From the NCBI GenBank assembly GCA_031292455.1, contig JARLHC010000128.1:16378-80377 (forward strand): a stretch of DNA of 64,000 nt, given 5' to 3'. This DNA comes from Ignavibacteriaceae bacterium (GTDB lineage Bacteria > Bacteroidota > Ignavibacteria > Ignavibacteriales > Ignavibacteriaceae). Positions 56,294 through 64,000 of the stretch are shown piece by piece. Each line of letters begins with the position of its first letter. The first letter of the stretch is position 1. The notes under the pieces are model-generated. The model did not search any database. It saw only the letters and a program-made list of their open reading frames with translations, and was not told the origin of the DNA. The position numbers were made by a program, and so were the translations under genes.

Positions 56294-57976
56294 CTACCTT
56301 GTTAAATGACGGTATTTTATCCTGTGCGGCTGATCTGCTTCTGTGCCTAACCTTTCTCTTTTCTTTTCCTCGTATTCAGAATAATTCCCCTCAAACCATA
56401 TCGCCTTGCTCTCTCCTTCAAATGCCAGTATATGTGTCGCTATCCTGTCAAGAAACCAGCGGTCATGACTCACTACTAATGCGCATCCTGCAAAGTTCTC
56501 AATTGCTTCCTCAAGCGCCCGCATCGTATTTACATCCAGATCATTCGTAGGCTCATCAAGCAGCAGTACATTGGCCCCCGCTTTCAGCATTAATGCTAAC
56601 TGTACACGGTTCCGCTCTCCTCCCGATAATACACATACCTTCTTCTGTTGATCAGATCCGGAAAAATTAAACTGGGCAACATAAGCCCTCGAGTTTACTT
56701 GCTTGCTTCCAAGCTGTATAATGTCCTCTCCCCCCGATATCATTTCCCAGATCGTTTTATCAGGATTCAGTATCTCCCTCGACTGGTCAACATATGCAAG
56801 CTTTACAGTATCTCCCATCTTTATTGTGCCAGAATCACTCTTTTCCTCCCCGGTTATCATTCTGAATAATGTGGTTTTACCTGCTCCGTTAGGACCTATA
56901 ATCCCCACTATCCCTCCGGGTGGAATCGAAAAATTCATGTCCTCTATTAAAATGTTATCGCCGTATGCTTTATTTAAATGCTCTGCCTCAATTACTATTC
57001 CGCCTAATCTGTCCCCCGCTGGAATATAAATTTCTAGGTCTTTCTGGCTTCTTGCTTTTTCCTGTGAAAGAAGTTCTTCATATGATGTTATTCTTGCTTT
57101 TGATTTTGCATGCCTCCCCTTGGGCGACATCCTTATCCACTCAAGCTCCCTCTGAAGTGTCTTCTGCCTCTCTGTTTCTTTCTTCTCCTCATTCTTTAAC
57201 CTATCCTGCTTTTGCTCTAACCACGATGAATAATTCCCTTTCCATGGTATTCCTTCCCCTCGGTCAAGCTCTAATATCCATCCTGCTACATTGTCAAGAA
57301 AATAACGGTCATGCGTAACTGCTATTATTGTTCCCTCATATTTCTGTAAGTGATGCTCAAGCCATGAAACAGATTCAGCATCAAGATGGTTAGTCGGCTC
57401 ATCCAGAAGCAGAATGTCTGGCTTCTTTAATAACAACCTGCATAAAGCCACCCTTCTTCTCTCTCCTCCTGAAAGAACCTTCACTAATGCTTCACCGGGG
57501 GGACATCTTAAAGCATCCATTGCCATCTCAAGCCTTGAATCAAGGTCCCATGCCCCGGCAGCATCAAGCTTCTCCTGTACCTCTCCCTGTTTCTCAAGTA
57601 GCTTTGTCATCTCATCATCAGTCATGGGCTCGGAGAATTTATCATTAATCGCATTATATTCCTTAAGCAGATCTACTGTTTCCTGTACTCCTTCTTCTAC
57701 AACCTCCCTGACTGTCTTATTACTGTCAACCAATGGCTCCTGCTCTAAATACCCAACTGTAAATCCCGGGGATAGTACTGTTTCCCCGTTAATCTCTTTA
57801 TCTACTCCCGCAAGTATCTTTAATAACGAACTCTTTCCTGATCCGTTTAATCCTATCACTCCTATTTTCGCTCCGTAGAAATAAGATAGGTATATGTCCT
57901 TTAATACATATTTCTTATTATAGACCTTGCTTACTCCTACCATGGAGTAAATCACTTTATTTACCTCAGCGGCCAT
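56294..57976 (-). CDS. ettA: Energy-dependent translational throttle protein EttA (ABC-F)
   Basis: A 560-aa ABC-F ATPase that binds the ribosomal E site and tunes the first elongation step to the ATP/ADP ratio. Two ABC cassettes are visible: Walker A GLNGSGKSS and GPNGAGKTT, signatures LSGGERRRVALCRLL and LSGGERNRVQLALML, with DEPTNHLD and DEPTNDLD, linked by a P-site tether (LKNEEKKETERQKTLQRELEWI). The frame stays open for 132 codons upstream, but that extension has no family similarity; MAAEVNKVIYSM at 57976 is the EttA start. Confidence 0.95.
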   Translation of the reverse strand: MAAEVNKVIYSMVGVSKVYNKKYVLKDIYLSYFYGAKIGVIGLNGSGKSSLLKILAGVDKEINGETVLSPGFTVGYLEQEPLVDSNKTVREVVEEGVQETVDLLKEYNAINDKFSEPMTDDEMTKLLEKQGEVQEKLDAAGAWDLDSRLEMAMDALRCPPGEALVKVLSGGERRRVALCRLLLKKPDILLLDEPTNHLDAESVSWLEHHLQKYEGTIIAVTHDRYFLDNVAGWILELDRGEGIPWKGNYSSWLEQKQDRLKNEEKKETERQKTLQRELEWIRMSPKGRHAKSKARITSYEELLSQEKARSQKDLEIYIPAGDRLGGIVIEAEHLNKAYGDNILIEDMNFSIPPGGIVGIIGPNGAGKTTLFRMITGEEKSDSGTIKMGDTVKLAYVDQSREILNPDKTIWEMISGGEDIIQLGSKQVNSRAYVAQFNFSGSDQQKKVCVLSGGERNRVQLALMLKAGANVLLLDEPTNDLDVNTMRALEEAIENFAGCALVVSHDRWFLDRIATHILAFEGESKAIWFEGNYSEYEEKKRERLGTEADQPHRIKYRHLTR

Positions 57977-58097
57977 CGTGTTCCTTATTGATATAATTTT
58001 AATTGGATTATAAATATAACTATATTTATTCTTTCTGTTAAAAAACAGTCGATGGGCATTCTTTCTGAAAAACAAAATTATAGCATATTGGAAACCG

Positions 58098-58946
58098 GTG
58101 TTTGCGGTAATATCCTGGGGCGCTTCTTTTGTAGCTACTAAAATTGCAATTGCTGAATTAGATCCTGTAACAATAATTATATTACGCCTTATCCTGGCGG
58201 TAGTCTTATTATTTGTAATTGCAAAAGCAACTAAAAGGGATTTTACCTTAGATATTAAAAAGCATAGCGGTATTCTTCTCCTTGCATTTATTGCTGTGTT
58301 CCATTTGTGGATACAGGTCACGGGATTAAAATATACTACTGCTTCAAATACTGGCTGGATTATTGGCGTCACTCCTGTCTTTATGGCACTACTTGGCTAC
58401 TTCTTCTTCAGGGAAAAATTGAGGATTATAAATATTGCAGGTATAGCAGTAGCATTCTTCGGACTCCTCCTGCTCGTCAGCAAAGGCCATTTTTCAAACA
58501 TCAGTCTTATCTCTAATAAAGGTGATGTAATGGTCCTTGCCAGCGCATTTACATGGAGTGTCTATTCATTGGTAAATAAGAAAATATCAATATCCTATCC
58601 CCCTTTGATGACAATCCTGTATCTCTTCATTGCAATGGCGGTTATATTAATCCCCTTTAATCTGTCGTACCAATCATTATATTCCGTTATTCATTTATCC
58701 GGAAAGGGTTGGATAGCCGTTATCTTTCTTGGTCTTATCTGTTCAGGCGTCTCCTATGTGTTCTGGGCACAGGCTTTAAAAGATATGGATTCAGTTCGCG
58801 TTGGGGCTTTTCTATATTTTGAGCCATTTGTTACTATATTTACTGCCTGGATAATATTAAATGAGCAAATCACCTTCGCTATTATCTTAAGCGGGGTAAT
58901 TATTACCACTGGGGTTATTCTTGTTAACAAAAAATTAAGGAGTTAG
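58098..58946 (+). CDS. EamA/DMT-family permease
   Basis: A 282-aa drug/metabolite exporter with ten hydrophobic segments in two EamA repeats (ISWGASFVATKIAI at the start; VLASAFTWSVYSLVNKK opening the second). The start is unclear: GTG at 58098 is used here. The frame remains open upstream, reading KNKIIAYWKPVFAVISWG, which looks like real EamA N-terminus but has no ATG, GTG or TTG. An ATG at 58052 sits in a neighbouring frame and would join after a one-base shift near the A run at 58068-58072. The substrate is unknown. DinB follows 3 bases downstream. Confidence 0.85.
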   Translation: MFAVISWGASFVATKIAIAELDPVTIIILRLILAVVLLFVIAKATKRDFTLDIKKHSGILLLAFIAVFHLWIQVTGLKYTTASNTGWIIGVTPVFMALLGYFFFREKLRIINIAGIAVAFFGLLLLVSKGHFSNISLISNKGDVMVLASAFTWSVYSLVNKKISISYPPLMTILYLFIAMAVILIPFNLSYQSLYSVIHLSGKGWIAVIFLGLICSGVSYVFWAQALKDMDSVRVGAFLYFEPFVTIFTAWIILNEQITFAIILSGVIITTGVILVNKKLRS

Positions 58947-58949
58947 TAA

Positions 58950-59432
58950 ATGGATATTTCGCGTATGCTTCTTTCCTATCGGCAAGGGATCGATGACTTT
59001 ATAAATGTTCTCCCTGAGTTCCCTAAAAAGATGTGGGATTATAAACCGGCACCTAACCGCTGGAGCATAAAAGAAATTATTATCCACATGGCAGATAGTG
59101 AAGCAAATTCCTATGTAAGATGTAGAAAGATTATTGCCGAAAATGGCTCTAATGTCTTGGTGTATGATCAGGATAAATGGGCTGAGAACCTTAAATACAG
59201 GGACCAGGATATCGACTCCTCCCTCGAACTCTTCCGGCAGCTAAGGTTGACTACCTATAATTTGCTTCTTACTATCTCTGATGATAAATGGGATCACTAT
59301 TGCATGCATCCCGAACAGGGAAGGATTACTTTAAAGGACTGGCTTAAAATTTATGTCGACCATGTGCACATCCATATTAGTCAAATGAGGGATAACCATG
59401 ACGAATGGATCAAAGAGGAAAACGAAGCTTAA
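58950..59432 (+). CDS. DinB-family four-helix metalloprotein
   Basis: A 160-aa DinB/YfiT-like protein with the three metal-binding histidines expected of the fold: IIIHMADSEANSYVR near residue 46 and VDHVHIHISQM near residues 137-142. Family members bind a metal and act in thiol or stress metabolism; the reaction is unknown here. AAGGAG lies at the end of the EamA gene 9 bases before the ATG, so the two genes form one operon. Confidence 0.87.
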   Translation: MDISRMLLSYRQGIDDFINVLPEFPKKMWDYKPAPNRWSIKEIIIHMADSEANSYVRCRKIIAENGSNVLVYDQDKWAENLKYRDQDIDSSLELFRQLRLTTYNLLLTISDDKWDHYCMHPEQGRITLKDWLKIYVDHVHIHISQMRDNHDEWIKEENEA

Positions 59433-59436
59433 TCTG

Positions 59437-59838
59437 CTACTTCTGCCTTATTCTCGATTTATATAAATTCCAATCCCCTAATCCTCCTTGAAGGCTGGAA
59501 GAGTTATAACCTTTCCCTCTTAATATGGCCGCCGCTCTTAAACTCCGTCTGCCCGATCTGCAGTAGCATATTATCTCTTTCCCTTTGTATTTCTCTAACT
59601 CGGTTATCTTTGACCTTAATTCATGAAGCGGTAAATGTATCGATCCCTTTATCGAACCCTGATTTCTCTCCTGCTTAGTCCTTACATCAAGGAATATTAT
59701 ATTAAGACTGTTTCTCATCTTGGCTTCTGCCTCTGCCGGTGTATATTGCTTAACTCCCCGTGAGCGCATAATGTTTCTTACAACAATATATAATATCAAC
59801 GCTCCCACAACTAATAACATGATCTGTGAACTTGGCAT
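59437..59838 (-). CDS. Membrane-anchored rhodanese-like protein
   Basis: A 133-aa protein with an N-terminal membrane helix (about 5-22) and one rhodanese domain. The active cysteine is C93 in CRSGRRS, and the fold start is FLDVRTKQERNQGSIKGSIHLP. It should carry sulfane sulfur as a persulfide, probably on the cytoplasmic side. AAAGGAAAAG precedes the ATG. It is convergent with DinB. Upstream are a possible small gene and a pair of palindromes (59977-60109) that may control it. Confidence 0.9.
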   Translation of the reverse strand: MPSSQIMLLVVGALILYIVVRNIMRSRGVKQYTPAEAEAKMRNSLNIIFLDVRTKQERNQGSIKGSIHLPLHELRSKITELEKYKGKEIICYCRSGRRSLRAAAILRGKGYNSSSLQGGLGDWNLYKSRIRQK

Positions 59839-59879
59839 CTTTTCCTTTATTGTAAAATATCTGAAAATCGGATTACAAC

Positions 59880-60110
59880 TTAATTATGTTTTTGCCTAAT
59901 CAAAAGGGAATTCAACTCAGATGATCCTCCTCCTTCCTCAATAAATATAATTATTTCGGTTCCTGCATCATTATAATGTGCGAAAATGAGACATTTCGCC
60001 CGAAACACCCCTATTTCCTGAACGAGAGATGAGTATGAGATGATTGGGAGACGAACGGCTTGGTAAAGACTCAGATAATCCTCTTCTAAAAATGTCTCAA
60101 AATGAATCAT
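59880..60110 (-). CDS. Possible small gene, 76 codons, doubtful
   Basis: An open frame of 76 codons between the MFS and rhodanese genes on the same strand. The peptide (starting MIHFETFLEEDYLSLYQ) has no recognised family, signal or membrane segment, and there is no clear ribosome-binding site. It contains the motif TGAGACATTT and its inverted copy, which suggests the stretch may instead be a regulatory region for the rhodanese gene. Confidence 0.3.
   Translation of the reverse strand: MIHFETFLEEDYLSLYQAVRLPIISYSSLVQEIGVFRAKCLIFAHYNDAGTEIIIFIEEGGGSSELNSLLIRQKHN
59977..60109. repeat. Pair of related 17-bp imperfect palindromes
   Basis: TGTGCGAAAATGAGACA (59977-59993) and TGTCTCAAAATGAATCA (60093-60109) both fit the palindrome TGTCTCA-AAA-TGAGACA with a shared AAA centre. 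Within them, TGAGACATTT (59987-59996) and AAATGTCTCA (60090-60099) are an exact 10-bp inverted repeat. They lie about 140 and 255 bases upstream of the rhodanese start and could be binding sites for a dimeric regulator. Confidence 0.5.
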
Positions 60111-60132
60111 CTTAAATACAGGTAACGTTAGG

Positions 60133-61308
60133 TCACACTGCCTGGACTCTCCTGTTCAGTATATATAGGAATACCGCTACAACCAGACTAACTATTCCCG
60201 ACAATATAAAAGGAACCTGTGCCCCGAATTTATCCCATAAAACCCCGGTCAGCAATGACCCCAGCATAATTGCAAATCCCGATAACATTGTTATCAGCCC
60301 TATCGCCGATCCCCTTTTATTGTCAGGTACAAGATCAGATACCCATGCCTTTAATATCCCTTCAGAAAATGCAGCATATACTCCGTAAAAGAAAAATAGC
60401 CCCCAGATTAACCCAATCCTAGATGTTAATCCAAATCCAAAATATACTCCCGAAAATATAACCAGCCCCGCTATTAATACATTCTTCTTCCCGAACTTGT
60501 CTGAAAAAATCCCCGCAGGATATGATAGCCCCGCATAAATTAAATTGTAAAATACATACACAAGTATAGCCGATGAATTTGAATGCGATATCTCCTTGGA
60601 TCTTAAAATTAAAAATACATCGCTGCTGTTAACCAAAGAAAATAATGTAAACAAGATAGTCAGCATCTTATAGTCTCTTGGCGCTTCCTTCCAGAAACCG
60701 ATAGGGAATAATTTCCCGCTCCTCGGCTTTCCCTCTGCCTTCCTGTCTTTTATTAATAACGTAACCCCGATAGCCGCAACAGAGGGTATAAACGCAATCA
60801 AAAAAATTAATCCGAAATTGTTGGAATAAATCTTTAACAGCATAAGCGCTATCAATGGCCCTATCACTGCCCCCATTGTATCCATTCCCCTGTGGAATCC
60901 GAATATTGTCCCCGAGTTCCCTCCCTCTGAATAACCCGCCAGTAGTGCATCCCTTGGAGCTGTCCTCACCCCCTTGCCTATCCTGTCTGTTACTCTCGAA
61001 AGAAGTACAACTATTGTCGAAGGTAATAATCCGGGCAGCGGTTTTGAAATTGCCGATAAGCTGTATCCTATGACCACAAATATTGAACGCTTTCCCAGCT
61101 TATCCGATAAAAAACCAAAATACCCTTTCAGAATTCCCGCGGTTACTTCTGCCAGCCCCTCTATCAATCCTATTATCGCCATCGATGCGCCAAGCACACC
61201 CGATAAAAATATAGGAGTTACGGGATATAGCATCTCGCTTGCCATATCCGTAAATAGGCTTACCAGCCCAAGCAGTAATACCTGCCGCGGTATCCTGCTA
61301 AACTTCAT
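60133..61308 (-). CDS. MFS transporter
   Basis: A 391-aa major-facilitator protein with about twelve hydrophobic segments. The motif-A-like loop [21 protein letters not shown] follows helix 2, and [22 protein letters not shown] is characteristic of a subgroup of bacterial MFS proteins of unknown substrate. A second A-like loop, [16 protein letters not shown], opens the second half. The start overlaps the dodecin gene by 11 bases on the same strand, so dodecin and this transporter are co-transcribed. Confidence 0.9.
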   Translation of the reverse strand: MKFSRIPRQVLLLGLVSLFTDMASEMLYPVTPIFLSGVLGASMAIIGLIEGLAEVTAGILKGYFGFLSDKLGKRSIFVVIGYSLSAISKPLPGLLPSTIVVLLSRVTDRIGKGVRTAPRDALLAGYSEGGNSGTIFGFHRGMDTMGAVIGPLIALMLLKIYSNNFGLIFLIAFIPSVAAIGVTLLIKDRKAEGKPRSGKLFPIGFWKEAPRDYKMLTILFTLFSLVNSSDVFLILRSKEISHSNSSAILVYVFYNLIYAGLSYPAGIFSDKFGKKNVLIAGLVIFSGVYFGFGLTSRIGLIWGLFFFYGVYAAFSEGILKAWVSDLVPDNKRGSAIGLITMLSGFAIMLGSLLTGVLWDKFGAQVPFILSGIVSLVVAVFLYILNRRVQAV

Positions 61309-61510
61309 CTAATGTGAAGCCTACCTTTATCGTTACCTGCCAGTGCGATACCTTCCCGTTCTCTATGTGCCCCCTTGTTTCTGTTACTTCAAACCACCTC
61401 ATATTGTGTACTGTTAATGCGGCTCTCTCCACTGCTTTCTTTATCGCATCGTCTATGCTCTCCGTAGATGATCCCGTCAGTTCTATGTGCTTATATACGT
61501 GGCTGCTCAT
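61298..61510 (-). CDS. Dodecin flavin-binding protein
   Basis: A 70-aa dodecin, a dodecameric protein that stores or buffers flavins or coenzyme A. The family pattern is clear: [19 protein letters not shown] near the start, the flavin-stacking tryptophan in [41 protein letters not shown] precedes the ATG. It overlaps the MFS gene by 11 bases. Confidence 0.93.
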   Translation of the reverse strand: MSSHVYKHIELTGSSTESIDDAIKKAVERAALTVHNMRWFEVTETRGHIENGKVSHWQVTIKVGFTLDEV

Positions 61511-61595
61511 TAATTCTCCTTCAAATAAATGTTTATTAAATTGTTCAAAAAAAGTATTAAATTCATACCATTATTACAAATTATAGGTCACACTT

Positions 61596-62300
61596 ATGAG
61601 TCTGTCTGAATTAAAAAAAGAAATAAAGAAAAATGCTAACCCCGTAAAAGCCGCTGGATTGCAAAGATTCTTTAAGACCGGCCCCGGTGAATATGGCCAG
61701 GGAGATAAATTCCTCGGCATTATGGTTCCCGTCCAACGCCTTCTGGCTAAGAAATATATCGCACTCTCTCTGCCTGAAATAAAAGAACTTCTTTATTCCG
61801 ATACCCACGAGATTCGGCTTATCGCCTTGCTCATCCTCGTTGAACAATATAAAAAGGCGGATGATCATCTGCGTGAAGATATCTTTACTTTCTATCACCT
61901 CCATAGGAAAAAAATCAATAACTGGGACCTCGTCGATCTCACAGCAGATCGTATCTCTGGTTCTTATCTTATGGATAAGGATAAAACCCTGTTGTATAAA
62001 CTTGCTGAATCAAATAACCTCTGGGAAAGAAGGATCGCTGTAATGTCAACTTTTCACTTTATTAAAAATAAGTCCTTTGGCGATTCATTGCGCATCGCTC
62101 TCATTCTCCTTAACGATAAGCACGACCTTATCCATAAGGCTGTCGGCTGGATGCTTCGCGAAATCGGCAATAGGAATATAAATACCGAAGAGATCTTCCT
62201 GAAAAAACATTATAAGAAAATGCCCAGAACTATGCTTCGCTATGCTATCGAAAAATTCCCTGAAAAGAAACGCCTCGCTTATCTGAAGGGTACTATCTGA
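61596..62300 (+). CDS. alkD: DNA alkylation repair protein (AlkD-like glycosylase)
   Basis: A 234-aa all-helical HEAT-like-repeat DNA glycosylase that removes alkylated purines. Family hallmarks: FFKTGPGEYGQGDKFLGI near residue 25, W110 and D114 in NNWDLVDLTADRI (the catalytic aspartate and a stacking tryptophan in AlkD), LWERRIAVMSTFHFI near 142, and HKAVGWMLREIG. Its stop is one base before the channel gene start. Confidence 0.91.
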   Translation: MSLSELKKEIKKNANPVKAAGLQRFFKTGPGEYGQGDKFLGIMVPVQRLLAKKYIALSLPEIKELLYSDTHEIRLIALLILVEQYKKADDHLREDIFTFYHLHRKKINNWDLVDLTADRISGSYLMDKDKTLLYKLAESNNLWERRIAVMSTFHFIKNKSFGDSLRIALILLNDKHDLIHKAVGWMLREIGNRNINTEEIFLKKHYKKMPRTMLRYAIEKFPEKKRLAYLKGTI

Positions 62301-62301
62301 T

Positions 62302-63213
62302 ATGTCTAAACAGGAAATCGATCCCGGCTTGGGTGAAAAATTCGGACAACAGACTAAAAGGTTGATAAATCCAAACCGCTCATTTAATGTTAAAAGGCAT
62401 AACGCCGGCTTTAGTCCCAAAGATGTCTATCACTACCTCGTTAATTTATCATGGACTAAATTCTTCCTTATCATATTTGCCGGCTATTTCCTCGTCAACC
62501 TCTTATTCGGGGCAGTATATTATGTCATCGGAATAGAAAACCTTCGTAATGCTATTGATAAATCACCTATGCATAGCTTTATGAATGCTTACTTCTTTAG
62601 CGTTCAGACCTTCACTACTGTCGGTTACGGCGGAATAGTTCCCTCAGGCCTTACTGCTAATTTCATTGCCTCGATTGAAGCTATGATAGGACTTCTCGGG
62701 TTCGCTATTGCTACTGGTCTTTTATTCGGAAGGTTCTCCCGGCCTTCGGCAAGAATCCTCTTTAGCAGAAATGCTATCGTAACTCCATATCATGGAATTA
62801 CCGCCATTATGTTCCGGCTCGCAAACCTTAGGAATAATGACCTAATTGAGGTGGAAACTAACCTCCTCGCTGTCTTTCTGGATAAAAGCACTAATTCAAG
62901 GAAATATTATGGGATGAAGCTCGAAAGAAAATCCATTTATTTCTTCCCCCTTAGCTGGACTGTTGTACATCCTCTCGACGAGGATAGCCCCTTCTTTAAT
63001 AAATCCCCTGAAGAGTTAAAAGATCTACAGGCGGAAATTCTGGTCCAGTTCAAGGGTTTTGACGATACTTTCAGCCAGACTGTCCATACCCGGTTCTCCT
63101 ATACATTCGATGAGATTATATGGAATGCTAAATTTAAACCCGCCTTCAATTCCGATCATAAAGGACAGGTTGTATTCGACCTGAACCGCATCCACGATTA
63201 TGAGCTCCTTTAA
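62302..63213 (+). CDS. Prokaryotic inward-rectifier K+ channel (KirBac type)
   Basis: A 303-aa potassium channel with two membrane helices flanking a pore loop; the selectivity filter TVGYG is at 106-110. The N-terminal slide helix (KDVYHYLVNLSWTKFF) and a long beta-rich cytoplasmic domain (about 155-303, with SWTVVHPLDEDSPFF) are those of KirBac proteins. It starts one base after alkD, so translation is probably coupled, though a functional link is not obvious. Confidence 0.92.
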   Translation: MSKQEIDPGLGEKFGQQTKRLINPNRSFNVKRHNAGFSPKDVYHYLVNLSWTKFFLIIFAGYFLVNLLFGAVYYVIGIENLRNAIDKSPMHSFMNAYFFSVQTFTTVGYGGIVPSGLTANFIASIEAMIGLLGFAIATGLLFGRFSRPSARILFSRNAIVTPYHGITAIMFRLANLRNNDLIEVETNLLAVFLDKSTNSRKYYGMKLERKSIYFFPLSWTVVHPLDEDSPFFNKSPEELKDLQAEILVQFKGFDDTFSQTVHTRFSYTFDEIIWNAKFKPAFNSDHKGQVVFDLNRIHDYELL

Positions 63214-63286
63214 TTTATCTTATAGCAAATATTCCATTATATTTGTTTTTAATATTCAGTTAATAATGGTAAAACAAGTTTAATCT

Positions 63287-64000
63287 ATGAAAACAAAAAA
63301 TCAGATTGTCGATAATTGGCTCCCGCGTTATACAAGTACCCCTGTTGGTGAGTTCGGTAAACACATTCTCTTGGTTAATTTCCAGGAATATGTAAATATG
63401 TTCGCCGCTAAATTCCATGTGCCTGTAAAGGGTCTTGCTCATGCAATGCCTAATGCTACTGCCGAAGGGATTACAATTATTAACTTCGGTATGGGGAGCG
63501 CTAACGCCGCTACTATTATGGACCTCCTTTCCGCCATCCACCCCGAAGCTTGCTTGTTCTTAGGTAAATGCGGAGGACTTAAAAAGATAAATAAATTAGG
63601 CGACCTGATTCTCCCTATCGCGGCTATCAGAGGTGAAGGAACATCAAATGATTATTTCCCCCCTGAAGTTCCCGCTCTCCCTGCATTCAATCTCCAGAAA
63701 GCTGTTTCTACTACCATGCGTAATTTTGAACGTGATTATTGGACAGGTACTATCTATACTACAAACCGCCGTGTATGGGAACATGACGAAAACTTTAAAA
63801 AGTATCTTAGCTCTATTAGATGTATGGGCATTGATATGGAAACTGCTACTATATTTTCTGTAGGGTTCTATAATAAAATACCCAGCGGCGCCCTCCTCCT
63901 CGTATCGGATCAGCCGATGTTCCCCGGTGGTGTTAAAACAACCCAGAGTGATAAAAGAGTTACCGAGCAGTTTGCTAAACTCCATCTCGAAATTGGTATC
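63287..64000 (+). CDS. amn: AMP nucleosidase (partial, C-terminus beyond window)
   Basis: Hydrolyses AMP to adenine and ribose-5-phosphate. I read 238 codons from ATG 63287 to the window edge with no stop; relatives of the short Bacteroidota type are about 258 aa, so roughly 20 residues are missing. A phosphorylase-fold pattern is visible: INFGMGSANAATIMDLLSAI, FLGKCGGLKKINKLGDLILP, and the ribose-site block GIDMETATIFSVGF. The product adenine could feed the deaminase at 53839. Confidence 0.9.
   Translation, partial: MKTKNQIVDNWLPRYTSTPVGEFGKHILLVNFQEYVNMFAAKFHVPVKGLAHAMPNATAEGITIINFGMGSANAATIMDLLSAIHPEACLFLGKCGGLKKINKLGDLILPIAAIRGEGTSNDYFPPEVPALPAFNLQKAVSTTMRNFERDYWTGTIYTTNRRVWEHDENFKKYLSSIRCMGIDMETATIFSVGFYNKIPSGALLLVSDQPMFPGGVKTTQSDKRVTEQFAKLHLEIGI

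Noticed and set aside
57414..57878. Long open frame antisense to ettA
   Set aside because: ettA is unambiguous on the minus strand; the antisense peptide is Ser/Pro-rich noise.
57977..58097. dif-like XerCD site near the skew change
   Set aside because: The AT-rich gap has palindrome-like TATA runs, but no 11-6-11 arrangement resembling known dif arms.
57977..58372. 132-codon N-terminal extension of ettA
   Set aside because: The extension overlaps the divergent EamA gene, has no family similarity and precedes the normal EttA start at 57976.
1..64000. tRNA, rRNA, CRISPR, prophage or transposase genes
   Set aside because: No cloverleaf with CCA end, rRNA stretch, regular repeat-spacer array, integrase or transposase was recognised on either strand.

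Overview
The window reads as chromosomal DNA of an AT-rich, Gram-negative bacterium of the Bacteroidota/Chlorobiota/Ignavibacteriota group, most likely an ignavibacterium. This is inferred from gene content and style: LPS heptose genes, a CarboxypepD-plug-barrel outer-membrane protein, a VPS10/BNR-repeat secreted protein, lipoprotein nucleases, a Bacteroidota-type AMP nucleosidase, and the order ileS-dksA-lspA. No phage, insertion sequence, CRISPR array, rRNA or tRNA is visible. Gene density is about one per kb and most genes lie in tight operons.

Layout. 1-3047 (-): metH, cut by the window edge. 3142-5114: hldD/rfaD, an extremely acidic small protein on the opposite strand, and a MutX-type Nudix hydrolase. 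5233-15179 (+): a single ~10-kb tetrapyrrole operon, hemX-like/hemA/hemC/lipoprotein/tetR::hemD/hemE/hemN/hemG/hemB. hemL follows at 19297, after an ADP-heptose glycosyltransferase, a YjbR protein, a beta-CASP nuclease (-) and an HI0933-type flavoprotein. These genes cover glutamyl-tRNA to protoporphyrin IX; no ferrochelatase is in the window. 20968-23676: cstA and a BtpA-family protein. 23734-26288: an exported NucA-like DNA/RNA endonuclease facing its probable cytosolic inhibitor NuiA. 26469-38037: BNR-repeat exoprotein, recD2 (-), a lone receiver domain, an outer-membrane barrel, an exported nitroreductase, and an ECF sigma factor with a His-rich membrane protein.

38123-50095 is almost entirely minus strand. 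Its core reads yggS-divIVA-like-purine nucleoside phosphorylase-membrane coiled-coil protein-ileS-dksA-lspA-lspA-rluD-cysS-ygjP, with overlaps or very short gaps throughout. 50254-64000 is mixed: pta, a PAS sensor kinase, adenine deaminase, ettA (-), an EamA permease, DinB, rhodanese (-), an MFS transporter and dodecin (-), AlkD, a KirBac-type K+ channel, and AMP nucleosidase cut by the right edge.

The most unusual content is the one-frame fusion of a complete TetR-type repressor to uroporphyrinogen-III synthase inside the heme operon, with TGAC/GTCA repeats at the operon's promoter. Also notable are the NucA/NuiA pair carrying duplicated TIG domains, two intact lspA genes in tandem, a DksA homologue with a histone-H1-like tail and a rearranged zinc site, and a change of G/C strand bias towards the right end.
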